In this document: piece after piece, positions 47,461-58,366 of the stretch
Numbering within the stretch: position 1 is the first letter of the stretch
Layout: each line of letters opens with the position of its first letter
Source of the DNA: Clostridia bacterium
GTDB taxonomy: Bacteria > Bacillota > Clostridia > UBA1381
Direction of reading: 5' to 3'
Assembly (NCBI GenBank): GCA_026418715.1
Contig: JAOAAV010000003.1
Location: forward strand, 1 to 64,000
DNA length: 64,000 nt
Position numbers and translations under genes: made by a program
Notes under the pieces: generated by a model
Told to the model about the DNA's origin: nothing
The model's input: only the letters and a program-made list of their open reading frames with translations
Database searches by the model: none

Positions 47461-49161
47461 TCACCCTTTCTTTACAGCGACGCAATAATCATTAAAGCTT
47501 GTAATATTAAAAATATTCTCGTCAAATTGGGCTTTGTCCGATTGCTTTATCACATAAGCCGCATTTTCATTGGGGTCAACAGTGATATTTTTAATGCTTT
47601 TGAATATATAGCGCTCTTTGTAGGGATTAGCTGAGCCGTCTGTGCCTTGGAAGTATTTTGCGTCTATGTTGTGGCAAAACATAGTTAAAATTTCACTAAC
47701 CGCCGAAGCCCCCGTATACTGCGTGTCGGCGGTTATATACAGCTTATCACAGTCGACATTTTCCACATATTCAAGCGCACGCTCAAAATCGTAGAAAAAG
47801 TAATTTTTCGTGCTTTGTGCGTAGCTTGTAAAATAAGTTGAGGCAAATAAAACAAACAAAATAGCATATGTGCCAAGTGCAATCCACTTTGTACTTTTTA
47901 CCCAAGCAAATGTATAGTAAAGACCAAGCGCCATAAAAATCAAGACGGGGTAAAAGATGATATTTATGCGGTTGATGTTTACGTTGTTGGTGATAATTCC
48001 TGCCCAAATGCCTGTCGCGAAGAATAAAAGCAGCAAAAAATACCCGCTGTTTTTCTTTTTAAATTCCCTTGCCGCAAAATAAAGTCCGCACAACACAAAT
48101 GGCATGGAACACAGGTAAAGCGGTCCGAAATTTTCTATGCTATTCCAGGGCAGATCTTTCTTCTGCAAAAATACGACATTTAGCAAAGCCTTCAAATTGG
48201 TTACAAGTTGGGCTTTATCTGAAAAGAACAATAAATCCTTTGCTCTTACGCTTTCGGGGAAATATGGTATGGTCATAAACGGAAGATATATCGTATCAAG
48301 CTTTAAATAGTTTATCAGAATAAAGGCAAAAATCGGCCACGCAAATACCAAATAGATTGCCATACATATAAAAAAGTCCTTTTGTGATACGAGTTTTTTT
48401 ATGATTAGATATATGCCCGCCGCAAGCAAAAAAAGGGGAACTGTATAAAATGAAATACCATAGCAGTACATGCACATTGCGAAAAAGAACATGGATATGT
48501 ACATTAGGATTGGTTTTTTTATGCCTCTGTTTAAAAGAAAAACTCCTATGAGAAAAAAGTGAGGGAAAATGTTTGCTTCAAGCGCCCATCTGCACTGCAT
48601 GATATGCCATGGATTAGCTGCCGCTGCAAGTAAGACGATTAGAGCAGGGGTTTTCCCTGCTATGTCTTTTGTAAAGAGATATAAAAATACAAGGCCAACC
48701 GTCCCTACAAGCAGTGATGGAAGTCTTGCAATTGTCGGCGTCAAACCTCCGATTTTTATGAAAGGTATCATAAGATACGACATCATAACATTCATTTGGC
48801 TGTAAACCCATGCCGTAAAATGTATAGGATACACCATGCCGAAACGGTCTGTACCATAGTCTGCAAGTGCTTTTGCGTCAACCGCTGCCATTGCCTCGTC
48901 CTGATTGATGCCGAAGGGTATGGTGCCGAACAGCCATATGCGAACCCAAATTCCTATTACAATTGCGGCAATCAGCAGGACATATTCTGCATTTTCTGAA
49001 AATTCAAACCAAGGAAAGATACCGATTTCCTTTAATTTCTGTTTCTTTCTGTTGCTTTTTATGGATAATATTTCTCCAGTGTATGCCAAATAATGCTTAT
49101 AAAAGGCGATACACACCATAAATAAAGAAATGACGAACAGGATATTATTTAAAGTCTTCAT
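47461..49161 (-). CDS. GT39/ArnT-like membrane glycosyltransferase
   Basis: Multi-TM; IPFGINQDEAMAAVDAKALADYGTDRFG and following PMT-like TM pattern. Confidence 0.8.
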   Translation of the reverse strand: MKTLNNILFVISLFMVCIAFYKHYLAYTGEILSIKSNRKKQKLKEIGIFPWFEFSENAEYVLLIAAIVIGIWVRIWLFGTIPFGINQDEAMAAVDAKALADYGTDRFGMVYPIHFTAWVYSQMNVMMSYLMIPFIKIGGLTPTIARLPSLLVGTVGLVFLYLFTKDIAGKTPALIVLLAAAANPWHIMQCRWALEANIFPHFFLIGVFLLNRGIKKPILMYISMFFFAMCMYCYGISFYTVPLFLLAAGIYLIIKKLVSQKDFFICMAIYLVFAWPIFAFILINYLKLDTIYLPFMTIPYFPESVRAKDLLFFSDKAQLVTNLKALLNVVFLQKKDLPWNSIENFGPLYLCSMPFVLCGLYFAAREFKKKNSGYFLLLLFFATGIWAGIITNNVNINRINIIFYPVLIFMALGLYYTFAWVKSTKWIALGTYAILFVLFASTYFTSYAQSTKNYFFYDFERALEYVENVDCDKLYITADTQYTGASAVSEILTMFCHNIDAKYFQGTDGSANPYKERYIFKSIKNITVDPNENAAYVIKQSDKAQFDENIFNITSFNDYCVAVKKG

Positions 49162-50098
49162 TACCGTCCTCCGAACTGTTTTTAATGACTCGCCTTACCA
49201 AATATCTTGGTCTTGCCTTGACTTCATTGTATATTTTTTCTACATAAACGCCTATAATTCCTACGCTTATCATAAGAATGCTACCTATGATAAGCTGAAG
49301 AACAATTATCGTTGAAAATCCGCTTTGAGCATAGCCCATAGCCTTCATGCATATTGTTTGGATAAACATACCCGTAAAAAATATTAAAAACCAAAACCCA
49401 AAAAAAGCGGAAATATAAAGCGGAGCAGCGGAATATGACGTTACGGCGTCAACGGCAAGCCCGATCAATTTTGATATATGCCATTTAGAATTGCCGCCGG
49501 CTCTTTCACCAACGTCAAAGCATACCTGAGTTCGCCTAAAACCTATCCATGACGACATTCCACGAAAAAAAGTCTGTTTCTCTGGCATACTTTTCCATGC
49601 ACTTATGGCGGCACGGTCAAGAAGACGAAAATCGGATGCATTTTTAAGGTCGATGTGTGCTGTTTTTTTAAAAGCTGAATAAAAGACTTTTGTGCACAGG
49701 CGATAAATCGTATTTTCCTTGCCGCGCGTCGTTTTTACACCTTCTATAACTTCATACCCATTATTTCTCCACAGATCATACATTTTAGGGATAACTTCAG
49801 GCGGATGTTGCATATCGGCGTCCATGCAGACGCAGCAGTCGCCGCTTGCCATGTCAAGCCCTGCACACAATGCGTTTTCTTTCCCGAAATTACGGCTGAG
49901 TTCTATGCAGACAATGTTGCTGTATTGCTTGACCAAGGAAAAAATCTCATCTTTGCAGCTGCTTGAGGAGCCGTCGTCAACAAGTATAATTTCATGGGGA
50001 ATTTTTGCGTCGCACAGCACATTTATCAGTGTTTCAACACAAATGCTGATGTTTTCTTCATTGTAGACGGGGATAACAACGGAAAGCTTGCCGTTCAA
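49145..50098 (-). CDS. GT2 family polyprenyl-phosphate glycosyltransferase (GtrB/DPM-like)
   Basis: LSVVIPVYNEE, ILVDDGSSSS, CMDADMQHPPEVIP; two C-terminal TMs. Confidence 0.93.
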   Translation of the reverse strand: MNGKLSVVIPVYNEENISICVETLINVLCDAKIPHEIILVDDGSSSSCKDEIFSLVKQYSNIVCIELSRNFGKENALCAGLDMASGDCCVCMDADMQHPPEVIPKMYDLWRNNGYEVIEGVKTTRGKENTIYRLCTKVFYSAFKKTAHIDLKNASDFRLLDRAAISAWKSMPEKQTFFRGMSSWIGFRRTQVCFDVGERAGGNSKWHISKLIGLAVDAVTSYSAAPLYISAFFGFWFLIFFTGMFIQTICMKAMGYAQSGFSTIIVLQLIIGSILMISVGIIGVYVEKIYNEVKARPRYLVRRVIKNSSEDGNEDFK

Positions 50099-50222
50099 CA
50101 GATAATCAACTCCTGCATGAAAAAGTTATATATTATATATTCTGACGTAAATTCTATAATTCCATGCAGATTACACCGCTTATTATATCAAACAAGGTAA
50201 AATTTATCAAGCTGAAAAAATG

Positions 50223-50251
50223 TTGACAAATGCAAAATGCTGTGTTAATAT
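50223..50251 (+). promoter_or_regulatory. Promoter of cysK (TTGACA, 17 bp, TAATAT)
   Basis: TTGACA 50223-50228, TAATAT 50246-50251. Confidence 0.6.
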
Positions 50252-50313
50252 CTTTACAAGAATTTAGAAAACATATATATAATATGACTTAAAATACGAA
50301 GGAGTGTATATCT

Positions 50314-51249
50314 ATGTCGAATGTAGGAAAAAGCTTGACTGATTTAATAGGGAAAACTCCTCTTTTGGAGCTTTCAAATTACGGGCGTATACATGGGCTC
50401 AAAGCCTCTGTTATTGCAAAGCTGGAATATTTTAATCCTGCGGGAAGCGTAAAAGACAGAGTGGCAAAAGCGATGATAGAAGATGCGGAGAAAAAGGGAC
50501 TTTTGGGAGAAGATTCGGTAATTATAGAGCCGACAAGCGGAAATACAGGTATAGGCCTTGCCTCGGTTGCCGCCGCAAGGGGATATAAAATAATTCTCAC
50601 CATGCCCGAAACAATGAGCATAGAAAGACGAAATCTTCTGAAGGCATATGGTGCAGAAATTGTGCTTACGGATGGCGCAAAGGGAATGAGGGGAGCGATA
50701 GAGAAGGCACAAGAGCTTGCACGTGAAATTCCAAACAGTTTCATTCCGGGACAGTTTGAAAATCCCGCAAATCCGGCTGTTCACAAAGTTACCACTGGGC
50801 CTGAGATATGGGAGGATACGGATGGGAAAATAGATATTTTTGTAGCGGGAGTCGGTACGGGTGGAACGATAACAGGAACGGGAGAATATTTAAAAAGCAT
50901 GAATCCCAATATAAAGGTGGCAGCTGTTGAGCCTGCTGGCTCTCCCGTACTTTCTGGAGGGGCCTCGGGGTCCCATAGAATTCAGGGTATAGGTGCTGGA
51001 TTTGTTCCCGCCGTTTTGAATACCGAAATTTACGATGAGGTTATTGCGGTAAAGGATGAGGACGCTTTTTCTGCTGCCGCTGCCGTTGCAAAAGCGGAAG
51101 GGCTTCTGGTGGGCATTTCGTCGGGCGCTGCTTTGTGGGCTGCGGCAGAACTTGCAAAGAGAGACGAAAATATGGGAAAAACCATTGTTGTGCTGCTTCC
51201 GGATACGGGAGAGCGATATCTTTCCACGCCGTTGTTTTCAAATTCGTAG
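50314..51249 (+). CDS. cysK: Cysteine synthase A
   Basis: [59 protein letters not shown]. Confidence 0.96.
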   Translation: MSNVGKSLTDLIGKTPLLELSNYGRIHGLKASVIAKLEYFNPAGSVKDRVAKAMIEDAEKKGLLGEDSVIIEPTSGNTGIGLASVAAARGYKIILTMPETMSIERRNLLKAYGAEIVLTDGAKGMRGAIEKAQELAREIPNSFIPGQFENPANPAVHKVTTGPEIWEDTDGKIDIFVAGVGTGGTITGTGEYLKSMNPNIKVAAVEPAGSPVLSGGASGSHRIQGIGAGFVPAVLNTEIYDEVIAVKDEDAFSAAAAVAKAEGLLVGISSGAALWAAAELAKRDENMGKTIVVLLPDTGERYLSTPLFSNS

Positions 51250-51276
51250 AAAAGTCTGTATATATTCTGAATTTAT

Positions 51277-51318
51277 AAAAAAACACTTTGTAGCAATCGG
51301 AGTGTTTTTTATTTTTTG
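51277..51318 (+). terminator. Intrinsic terminator of cysK
   Basis: AAAAAACACT...AGTGTTTTTT stem-loop with T-rich tail. Confidence 0.65.
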
Positions 51319-51406
51319 AATAATTTTACACTAATTTTACATAATCATATTGATTGCTTTACACAAAACAAGTAAAATATGGATATATAAATCGGAGGTG
51401 GCTGTT

Positions 51407-52303
51407 ATGTATGCAGTGATTGACATAGGTTCAAACACAATGAGGTTATCTGTGTATAAGGTTGAAGATACAATAAAAACTATGTTTCATAAAAAAGAAA
51501 TGGTGGGGCTTGCAGGATATGTGGAGGATGGAATGCTTTCTGAGGCGGGCATTGACAAGGCGATAGCCACTCTTTTATCCTTTAGAAAAATCATTGAAAA
51601 TATATGTGCCCAGAAGGTTTTCGTGATTGCTACAGCATCTCTTAGAAATATAACAAATACACGTCAAGCGGTCGAAAAGATAAAAAAGGAAACGCAGTTT
51701 GACATTAATGTCATTTCGGGGGACGAGGAGGCAGAGCTTGGATTTATAGGCGCAACACATAATGTGGACACGCAGTCGGGCATATTAATAGATATAGGCG
51801 GGGGAAGTACGGAAATTGTATTTTATCAAAACGGAAAAGTAGAGAAAACCTGTTCCATGCCAATAGGGTCACTTAATTTGTATGCCAAATTCGTGGAAGG
51901 AATTATCCCGACAAAGGAAGAATGCAAAAAAATAAAAGCATACGTAAAACAGGAGCTTGAGAAAACGGGAACAGATGATATAAATTCTGAAGTTATTTGC
52001 GGGGTAGGAGGAACGGCAAGAGCAATAAGAAAGCTTTACAACGACATTCACGACTTTGATGAACAAAATAACAGCATCCCCATAAGGAAGATAAAAAAAA
52101 TCATGAATGATGTGTATAGAGGGAGAGGGATGGGAATTCACAGGATTTTGCAGATTGCTCCAGACCGTGTGCACACTCTTATTCCTGGCATAATCATAGT
52201 GAAGACGATTGCAAAAAAATTCGGGGGTGAAATGCTTATTGTGAGCGATTATGGCGTTCGAGAGGGGTATTTGTATAAAATGCTGACGGAGGAGAAGGCT
52301 TGA
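51407..52303 (+). CDS. ppx: Ppx/GppA family exopolyphosphatase
   Basis: AVIDIGSNTMRLSVY, ATASLRNITN, GGGSTEIVF. Confidence 0.9.
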   Translation: MYAVIDIGSNTMRLSVYKVEDTIKTMFHKKEMVGLAGYVEDGMLSEAGIDKAIATLLSFRKIIENICAQKVFVIATASLRNITNTRQAVEKIKKETQFDINVISGDEEAELGFIGATHNVDTQSGILIDIGGGSTEIVFYQNGKVEKTCSMPIGSLNLYAKFVEGIIPTKEECKKIKAYVKQELEKTGTDDINSEVICGVGGTARAIRKLYNDIHDFDEQNNSIPIRKIKKIMNDVYRGRGMGIHRILQIAPDRVHTLIPGIIIVKTIAKKFGGEMLIVSDYGVREGYLYKMLTEEKA

Positions 52304-52369
52304 AAATCATAATCGGTGTTTATATCGATTTTTGCACCACTTTTGCATTTGAAAGGAATGATTATAAAA

Positions 52370-54499
52370 ATGCCGGCAGGTTTGCTGACAAAGCAGTTAT
52401 TCACACAAAACAGGGAATTATCCTGGCTTAAATTCAATGACAGAGTTTTGCAGGAAGCTATGTGCGATGAGGTTCCGCTTTATGAAAAACTCAAATTCAT
52501 TTCTATTTTCACAAGTAATTTGGACGAGTTTTTTATGATTCGAGTAGGAGGCTTGTTTGACCTTTCAATAGCAAACGAATGCAATATAGACAATAAAACA
52601 GGAATGACTCCGAAAGAGCAGCTTCAGGAAATCTACCGCGCCGTCAGTCCGCTGTACCGAAAAAAGGATATGCTTTTCTTTGAAGTAATATCAAAGTTGA
52701 GGGAAAACAGCATATTTCACCTGACAATAAAGGATTTGACAGCGGATGAGCTCAAATATATAAAAGAATACTTTAAAAGCTATATATTACCAATCATTTC
52801 TCCGCTTATTGTGGATGAGCTTCATCCGTTTCCTTTTGTGGCGAATAAGCAGATTCATATTGCAGCGCAGCTTCAAAGCAAAAAGAAAACCGTTTTGGGG
52901 CTGATTCCGATGCCGTCTACCTTGCCATCTGTAATATTTTTGCCGGGGGACGACATACGATATATTCAAACTGCGGAAATTATATATGAATATGCGGAAG
53001 CCATATTTGAAACTTATGAGGTGAAGGATAAACGTCTTTTCTGCGTGACAAGGAACGCCGACATTAATCCGGATGACGAGGCATTTGACGAGAACGAGGA
53101 TTTTAGAAACAAAATGAAGCAGCTTATCAAAAAGCGTAAGAGGCTTGCGGTTGTGAGGCTTGAAACAGATCATATACTGGGAGATTGGCTGCAGGATACA
53201 TTAAGCGGTAAGTTTTCGATAAAGCCGGAGCAAATTTTTGTCAGCAGGTCCCCGTTTTCGCTTGAGTACGTATTTGCATTGGCGGGGAGATTAACGGATG
53301 AGCAGAAAAAAAGGCTTTGCTATAAGCCGTTTTCCCCGCAGCTTGTATTGGGCGACGGCAATGATTCGGGAAAGAAGGATGATATGCTTCTTTTTTATCC
53401 GTATGAAAGCATGAAGCCTTTTTTGGATATTTTAAGGAAGGCGGCAAATGACGACAGTGTGCTTTCTATCAAAATCACCATATACCGCCTGTCAAAGAAC
53501 GCAAAGCTTATTGAGTATCTTTGTCAGGCAGCTGAAAACGGGAAAGAGGTTATTGTTCTTATAGAGCTTCGCGCTAGATTTGACGAGCAGAACAATATCG
53601 ACTGGTCAGAGAGGCTGGAGCAGGCGGGGTGTACAATTATATATGGTTTTGATGAATTTAAGGTTCATTCCAAAATATGCCTTATAACAAAAAGGGAGCG
53701 GGGCAAGCTTAAATATATTACTCAAATAGGGACGGGAAATTATAACGAAGAAACGGCAAAGCTTTATACGGATCTGTCGCTTATTACTGAAAATCAGGAA
53801 ATAGGTGCAGATGCAGCTGCGTTTTTCAAAAACATGGCAATGTCCAATTTAGGAGGCGTCTACAGGCATCTTTGGGTGGCACCCAATTCCTTGAAAACAC
53901 AGCTTATTAATCTTATTAAAGAGGAAATGGAGAAAGGAGAAGACGGCAGAATTGTAATGAAGGTCAATTCCGTAACTGATATTGATGTGATTAATCAACT
54001 CAAGGCTGCCTCCTGTGCGGGTGTAAAAATAACTCTTTTAGTCAGGGGAATTTGCTGTCTTTTGCCCGGTGTGCCTGATTTTACGGAAAATATAACTGTT
54101 ATAAGCATTGTAGGCCGATTTTTGGAACATTCGAGAATATACAGCTTTGGTACGGGAGAAAATCAAAGGCTGTTTATTTCTTCTGCCGATATTATGACCA
54201 GAAATATGCAAAAGCGAGTTGAAGTTGCCTGCCCTATTTTTTCGGAGGCGGTAAAGGCAAAGATCAATCACATTATTGAGGTTATGCTGTATGATACTAT
54301 AAAGGCACGAGAGCTTAAGGCGGATGGAACCTATGAAAGAATAAAAAATGCGTCGGGGAAAATTAACAGTCAGGAGATATTTATTGAGGAGGCCATGAAA
54401 AACGCCAAGGTACAGGCATCGGGGAAAAAAAATTTCGTATACAAAATGTTTAAGAAAACAATAGATAGATTATATGAAAAATTAAACAGCAACGGATAA
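52370..54499 (+). CDS. ppk1: Polyphosphate kinase
   Basis: NRELSWLKFNDRVLQEA, ITIYRLSKNAKLIEYL, HSKICLITK, IGTGNYNEETAKLYTDL. Confidence 0.96.
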   Translation: MPAGLLTKQLFTQNRELSWLKFNDRVLQEAMCDEVPLYEKLKFISIFTSNLDEFFMIRVGGLFDLSIANECNIDNKTGMTPKEQLQEIYRAVSPLYRKKDMLFFEVISKLRENSIFHLTIKDLTADELKYIKEYFKSYILPIISPLIVDELHPFPFVANKQIHIAAQLQSKKKTVLGLIPMPSTLPSVIFLPGDDIRYIQTAEIIYEYAEAIFETYEVKDKRLFCVTRNADINPDDEAFDENEDFRNKMKQLIKKRKRLAVVRLETDHILGDWLQDTLSGKFSIKPEQIFVSRSPFSLEYVFALAGRLTDEQKKRLCYKPFSPQLVLGDGNDSGKKDDMLLFYPYESMKPFLDILRKAANDDSVLSIKITIYRLSKNAKLIEYLCQAAENGKEVIVLIELRARFDEQNNIDWSERLEQAGCTIIYGFDEFKVHSKICLITKRERGKLKYITQIGTGNYNEETAKLYTDLSLITENQEIGADAAAFFKNMAMSNLGGVYRHLWVAPNSLKTQLINLIKEEMEKGEDGRIVMKVNSVTDIDVINQLKAASCAGVKITLLVRGICCLLPGVPDFTENITVISIVGRFLEHSRIYSFGTGENQRLFISSADIMTRNMQKRVEVACPIFSEAVKAKINHIIEVMLYDTIKARELKADGTYERIKNASGKINSQEIFIEEAMKNAKVQASGKKNFVYKMFKKTIDRLYEKLNSNG

Positions 54500-54509
54500 G
54501 GCTGGTGTG

Positions 54510-54540
54510 AAAAAGCGTGTTCTCACGCTTTTTTTATTTT
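54510..54540 (+). terminator. Intrinsic terminator of ppk
   Basis: AAAAGCGTG-TTCT-CACGCTTTT then T run. Confidence 0.75.
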
Positions 54541-54603
54541 ATGGACAATTTATAAATGTTTTGATATAATGTTATCCGTAAAAGGGAAAAGAGGAGAAAC
54601 CAT

Positions 54604-55884
54604 ATGGACATACGATCCGCAGCTGCATATCTGGAAAACATAACAGTTTCCAATTCCGTTCTGGGACTTGAAAATATCAGAGCGCTTTTAGGCAGGCTTG
54701 GAAATCCGGAAAAAAAGCTTAAAATCATACATATTGCCGGAACAAACGGTAAAGGCTCTACGGCGCAGATGATAAAAAGCATACTTCTTGCAGGAGGATA
54801 TAATGTGGGAATATTTACCTCACCTCCGCTTATTCGCATTAACGAGCAGATAGCAGTAAATGATGCCGAAATTTCGGACAAAGCTTTGGCAGATTACGTA
54901 GAACGCTTAATTCCTGTCATGGAAAAGTTAAATGATGAAGGAATTTACCCTACGTATTTTGAGACGATAACAGCTGTTTCCTTTTTGTATTTTTACGAAA
55001 GCGAAGTTGATTTTGCCGTGCTTGAGACGGGACTTGGCGGAGAGAAGGATGCAACCAATGTCATTGACGATTGTGTACTTTCCGTTTTTACAAAAATAGA
55101 AATTGACCATACGGACGTTTTAGGAAAAACATTATCTGAAATTGCAGAAAAAAAGGCCGGAATTATTAAACCGAACGGCATGGTGGTATCCGCAGTGCAA
55201 AAAGCTGAGGCAGAAAGAGTTTTGCGAAGGTATTGCGAGAAACAGAATGCGAGGCTGTATCTTGCGCCAACGGACGAAGTTAGAAACATAAAAATAAGTG
55301 AAAACGGAACAGACTTTCAAATAAGAAATATGTCCTATCATACGTCTCTGATGGGAGCTCATCAGGCGTATAATGCGGCGATTGCGATTAAAGCGGTTGA
55401 GGTTCTCAATGAAAACGGCAGGCTTGCGGCTACACAGGAAGATATAAGAAAAGGCATTTTTGAAGCAAAGTGGGCAGGACGCTTTGAGAAGGTCTGTGAG
55501 AGTCCCAGAATTTTTATTGACGGCGCGCACAATCCGGATGGAATAAAGGCGCTTGGGGATGTTTTAGATGTGTTGGGAGACTGCCGAAAAATCGCAGTCA
55601 TCGGGATGTTGAGAGATAAGGATATAGATTCTATGCTTTCGGCAATATGCGTACACTTTGATGAAATAATCACATCAGTTCCCGACAATCCGCGCGCTGT
55701 GCCTGCATTGGAGCTTGCGGAAAAAGCTAAGCTTTATCATAAAAAAGTCGATTATGAGGAGGACTGTGTGCGAGCAGTTTGCAAGGCTATGGACAAAGCG
55801 GGGGAGAATGGCATGATTGTCGCGTTTGGGTCTTTGTACATGATAGGGAAAATCAGATTGTTTTTGCAGGGGAGGCAAGCATGA
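54604..55884 (+). CDS. folC: Folylpolyglutamate synthase/dihydrofolate synthase
   Basis: HIAGTNGKGSTAQMIKSIL, ETGLGGEKDATNVI, DGAHNPDGIKAL. Confidence 0.94.
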   Translation: MDIRSAAAYLENITVSNSVLGLENIRALLGRLGNPEKKLKIIHIAGTNGKGSTAQMIKSILLAGGYNVGIFTSPPLIRINEQIAVNDAEISDKALADYVERLIPVMEKLNDEGIYPTYFETITAVSFLYFYESEVDFAVLETGLGGEKDATNVIDDCVLSVFTKIEIDHTDVLGKTLSEIAEKKAGIIKPNGMVVSAVQKAEAERVLRRYCEKQNARLYLAPTDEVRNIKISENGTDFQIRNMSYHTSLMGAHQAYNAAIAIKAVEVLNENGRLAATQEDIRKGIFEAKWAGRFEKVCESPRIFIDGAHNPDGIKALGDVLDVLGDCRKIAVIGMLRDKDIDSMLSAICVHFDEIITSVPDNPRAVPALELAEKAKLYHKKVDYEEDCVRAVCKAMDKAGENGMIVAFGSLYMIGKIRLFLQGRQA

Positions 55885-58313
55885 GATCGGAATCTAAAAC
55901 AAGAGCCTGTATTGCGCTGATAGTAGTTTTCGTGCTTTTTACGGCGGCGGGCTTTTTGACAAGAAAATCCGAGAAAGAAAAACCCGTGACGGCACAGCCG
56001 TATCAGGAGGAGTCAAATAATTCAAAACGGGAGTTTGTAACCCGCACGGTCGATTTTTATGAAAGACTGAAGAATGAGGATGCTCCCACACCTAAGAAGA
56101 AACCTCTTTTTCCTTCAGATAACGAGAAGGTGCTCAAGGCGTGGGGGCTTGGTATTATTGAAGAAAGCGATACCGTATTTTACTCCGACAGAGAGAATAT
56201 ATCTCTTCAAACGGCAACGAATTTTTTGTACAGGGCTATGATGGCATACGGCAAAAACTATGAAATTACAGATGCCGAAGCAAGACATATATTAAACGAT
56301 TGTTTTAACAATGCCGCTGTGGATGAAGAAAATCGGATAGGCTATGCTTTTGCAATAAAGCATGGGATTATAGAGGCAAATTCAAAATTATCTCCTACAT
56401 CCGTTCTTTCGAAAGAGGATATCGACACAATCTTTGAAAGGATGGAGAATACCTTTAATCCCGATATATGCATTTCAGTCGGCGGAAGGACTGTGTGGAT
56501 CGGAGAAAGTGAGAAGGAACTTTTAAAAGCCTTTGGAAATCCGAACAGGATTGATGTGTCGGAATTTGGTTTTAGCTGGTATGTGTACAGCGCCGACTAT
56601 GAAAATTTTATCATGGTTGGTGTGCGCGAGGACGTTGTGTGTGCGTTTTATACGAATTGCCAGTCCTTTGCGTACAAAACCCTTAAAGCCGGTGCCGATG
56701 CGCTTAAAGCGGAAGACTTAAGTGCGTCTCATCTTGTTTTTCTAAAAGATGAAAACGAAAAAATAGATGCCGTATATTATAATCCTTGTGAATCTGATCA
56801 AAAAGTCAGCGAGGCAATTCGTGAAGCTAAAGAAATGGAAATTTTGGACATCTTAAATTCCTGCCGATACAAAAAGAAAAAGGGCGCGCTGGTATACGAA
56901 AGTGAGCTTTCGAGGTCTGCGGCGGACAACAGCAGGAGTATGGCGGTTCACGGAAGTCACAGAGGTGCAGAACATGAGCTTGTAGCATTGTACGGTTCGG
57001 ATATTTTTGAATGTTACCGCCAGCTTTTGTCCATACGTTATGACCGCGTTCTGCTTTGTGGGGACAAGCGGTCTGTTCCTGCTGGAGCGGGGATATGGTA
57101 TGATGGCAGCGGTCTGTATCTTACCTTGTCGGCAAATTTAGATGAAGAGGCCCAAATTTTGCCTGCGGCTACAGTTTTACCAATGCAAAAACAATATTAT
57201 GAGGTCAAAAGCGAAAACGTGCTGCCGCATCCTAAGGTTATTTCAGGTGATATGCAGGTGTGCGCAGGTGATGACGTCGTGCTTGAGGTAGACCCGTCCG
57301 AAGCGGCAGTATACCACGTTGAGATACAAAACAACGAAACCAGAGACTATGTTGTGAATGCGGATATTACTGGGGATAAAACAAGACTTGTTTTTCCGGC
57401 GGAGCTTTTTGAAAGCGGCATTGATTATACTGCCTTGGTAAATGCGGGTGATGCTGCCTTGGCGGATACGGCGGATATAATGTACGGAGAGCCGGTGCCG
57501 CCTGTGATTTTAAGTCCGACACAAGAGCATCATCTTACAAATTCTGATATAGATATTGTGTGGAAATCGGAAAAATACACGGATTTTCAGGTAAGTATCT
57601 ATAACCAAAGCAACGAATTGCTGGGTTCGGCGAGGGTAATAGATCAAAAGCACACGGAGGTATCAGGGCTTGAGGCGGGAAGATATTTTCTTTGTGTATC
57701 GGCGATGCGGCGCGATACCAATTACGTTAAAGCATATGCCAATACAAGTTTTGAAATCAGCATCCCTAAAAGTGAATTTTCCGTGAAATATCCGAAACAG
57801 GCGAAGATAAGCTTTAAAAACAACAGATACGCCCGAATCTTTGGGGATGGTCTTCAAGTTTATATCTCTAAAGCTGAAGCGGATGCAAATATGGTTGTGG
57901 TTACGGTTCCCGTCTGGAAATTGCGCTCTGACGGAAGCAAGGTGCCTTCAACGTCGGATATTAAGGTGAATAAGACGCTTGCCGCAGAGGTGGTCCAAAT
58001 TTTTACGGAAATTTATAATGGGAGCGAAAAATTCCCGATAAAATCCATCGGCGGCTACAGCTGGAGGCAGACGGCGACGGGAGGCAAGTCCCAGCATAGC
58101 TACGGAACGGCAATAGATATAAATCCGGATGAAAATTATTGCATTTACAATACGGGAAAGAGAATCGGCTCTTTCTGGAAACCATATGACGATCCGTATT
58201 CCATACCGCCCGACGGCGATGTTGTCCGTGTGTTCAAAAAGTATGGATGGATATGGGGCGGTGAATGGAATTCACTCAAGGACTATATGCATTTTTCGTA
58301 TTTAGGAGGATAA
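55881..58313 (+). CDS. Membrane-anchored/secreted multidomain protein: CAP (SCP)-like region plus M15 peptidase
   Basis: TM near N-terminus; WIGESEKELLKAFGNPNRID CAP-associated-like; ESELSRSAADNSRSMAVHGSHRGAEH; C-terminal SQHSYGTAIDIN..LKDYMHFSY; ATGA overlap with folC. Confidence 0.8.
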   Translation: MRSESKTRACIALIVVFVLFTAAGFLTRKSEKEKPVTAQPYQEESNNSKREFVTRTVDFYERLKNEDAPTPKKKPLFPSDNEKVLKAWGLGIIEESDTVFYSDRENISLQTATNFLYRAMMAYGKNYEITDAEARHILNDCFNNAAVDEENRIGYAFAIKHGIIEANSKLSPTSVLSKEDIDTIFERMENTFNPDICISVGGRTVWIGESEKELLKAFGNPNRIDVSEFGFSWYVYSADYENFIMVGVREDVVCAFYTNCQSFAYKTLKAGADALKAEDLSASHLVFLKDENEKIDAVYYNPCESDQKVSEAIREAKEMEILDILNSCRYKKKKGALVYESELSRSAADNSRSMAVHGSHRGAEHELVALYGSDIFECYRQLLSIRYDRVLLCGDKRSVPAGAGIWYDGSGLYLTLSANLDEEAQILPAATVLPMQKQYYEVKSENVLPHPKVISGDMQVCAGDDVVLEVDPSEAAVYHVEIQNNETRDYVVNADITGDKTRLVFPAELFESGIDYTALVNAGDAALADTADIMYGEPVPPVILSPTQEHHLTNSDIDIVWKSEKYTDFQVSIYNQSNELLGSARVIDQKHTEVSGLEAGRYFLCVSAMRRDTNYVKAYANTSFEISIPKSEFSVKYPKQAKISFKNNRYARIFGDGLQVYISKAEADANMVVVTVPVWKLRSDGSKVPSTSDIKVNKTLAAEVVQIFTEIYNGSEKFPIKSIGGYSWRQTATGGKSQHSYGTAIDINPDENYCIYNTGKRIGSFWKPYDDPYSIPPDGDVVRVFKKYGWIWGGEWNSLKDYMHFSYLGG

Positions 58314-58366
58314 AACGGAAAACTGCTATGTTTTAGCAGAGACACAAAGCGAGAGGGGGATTTATA

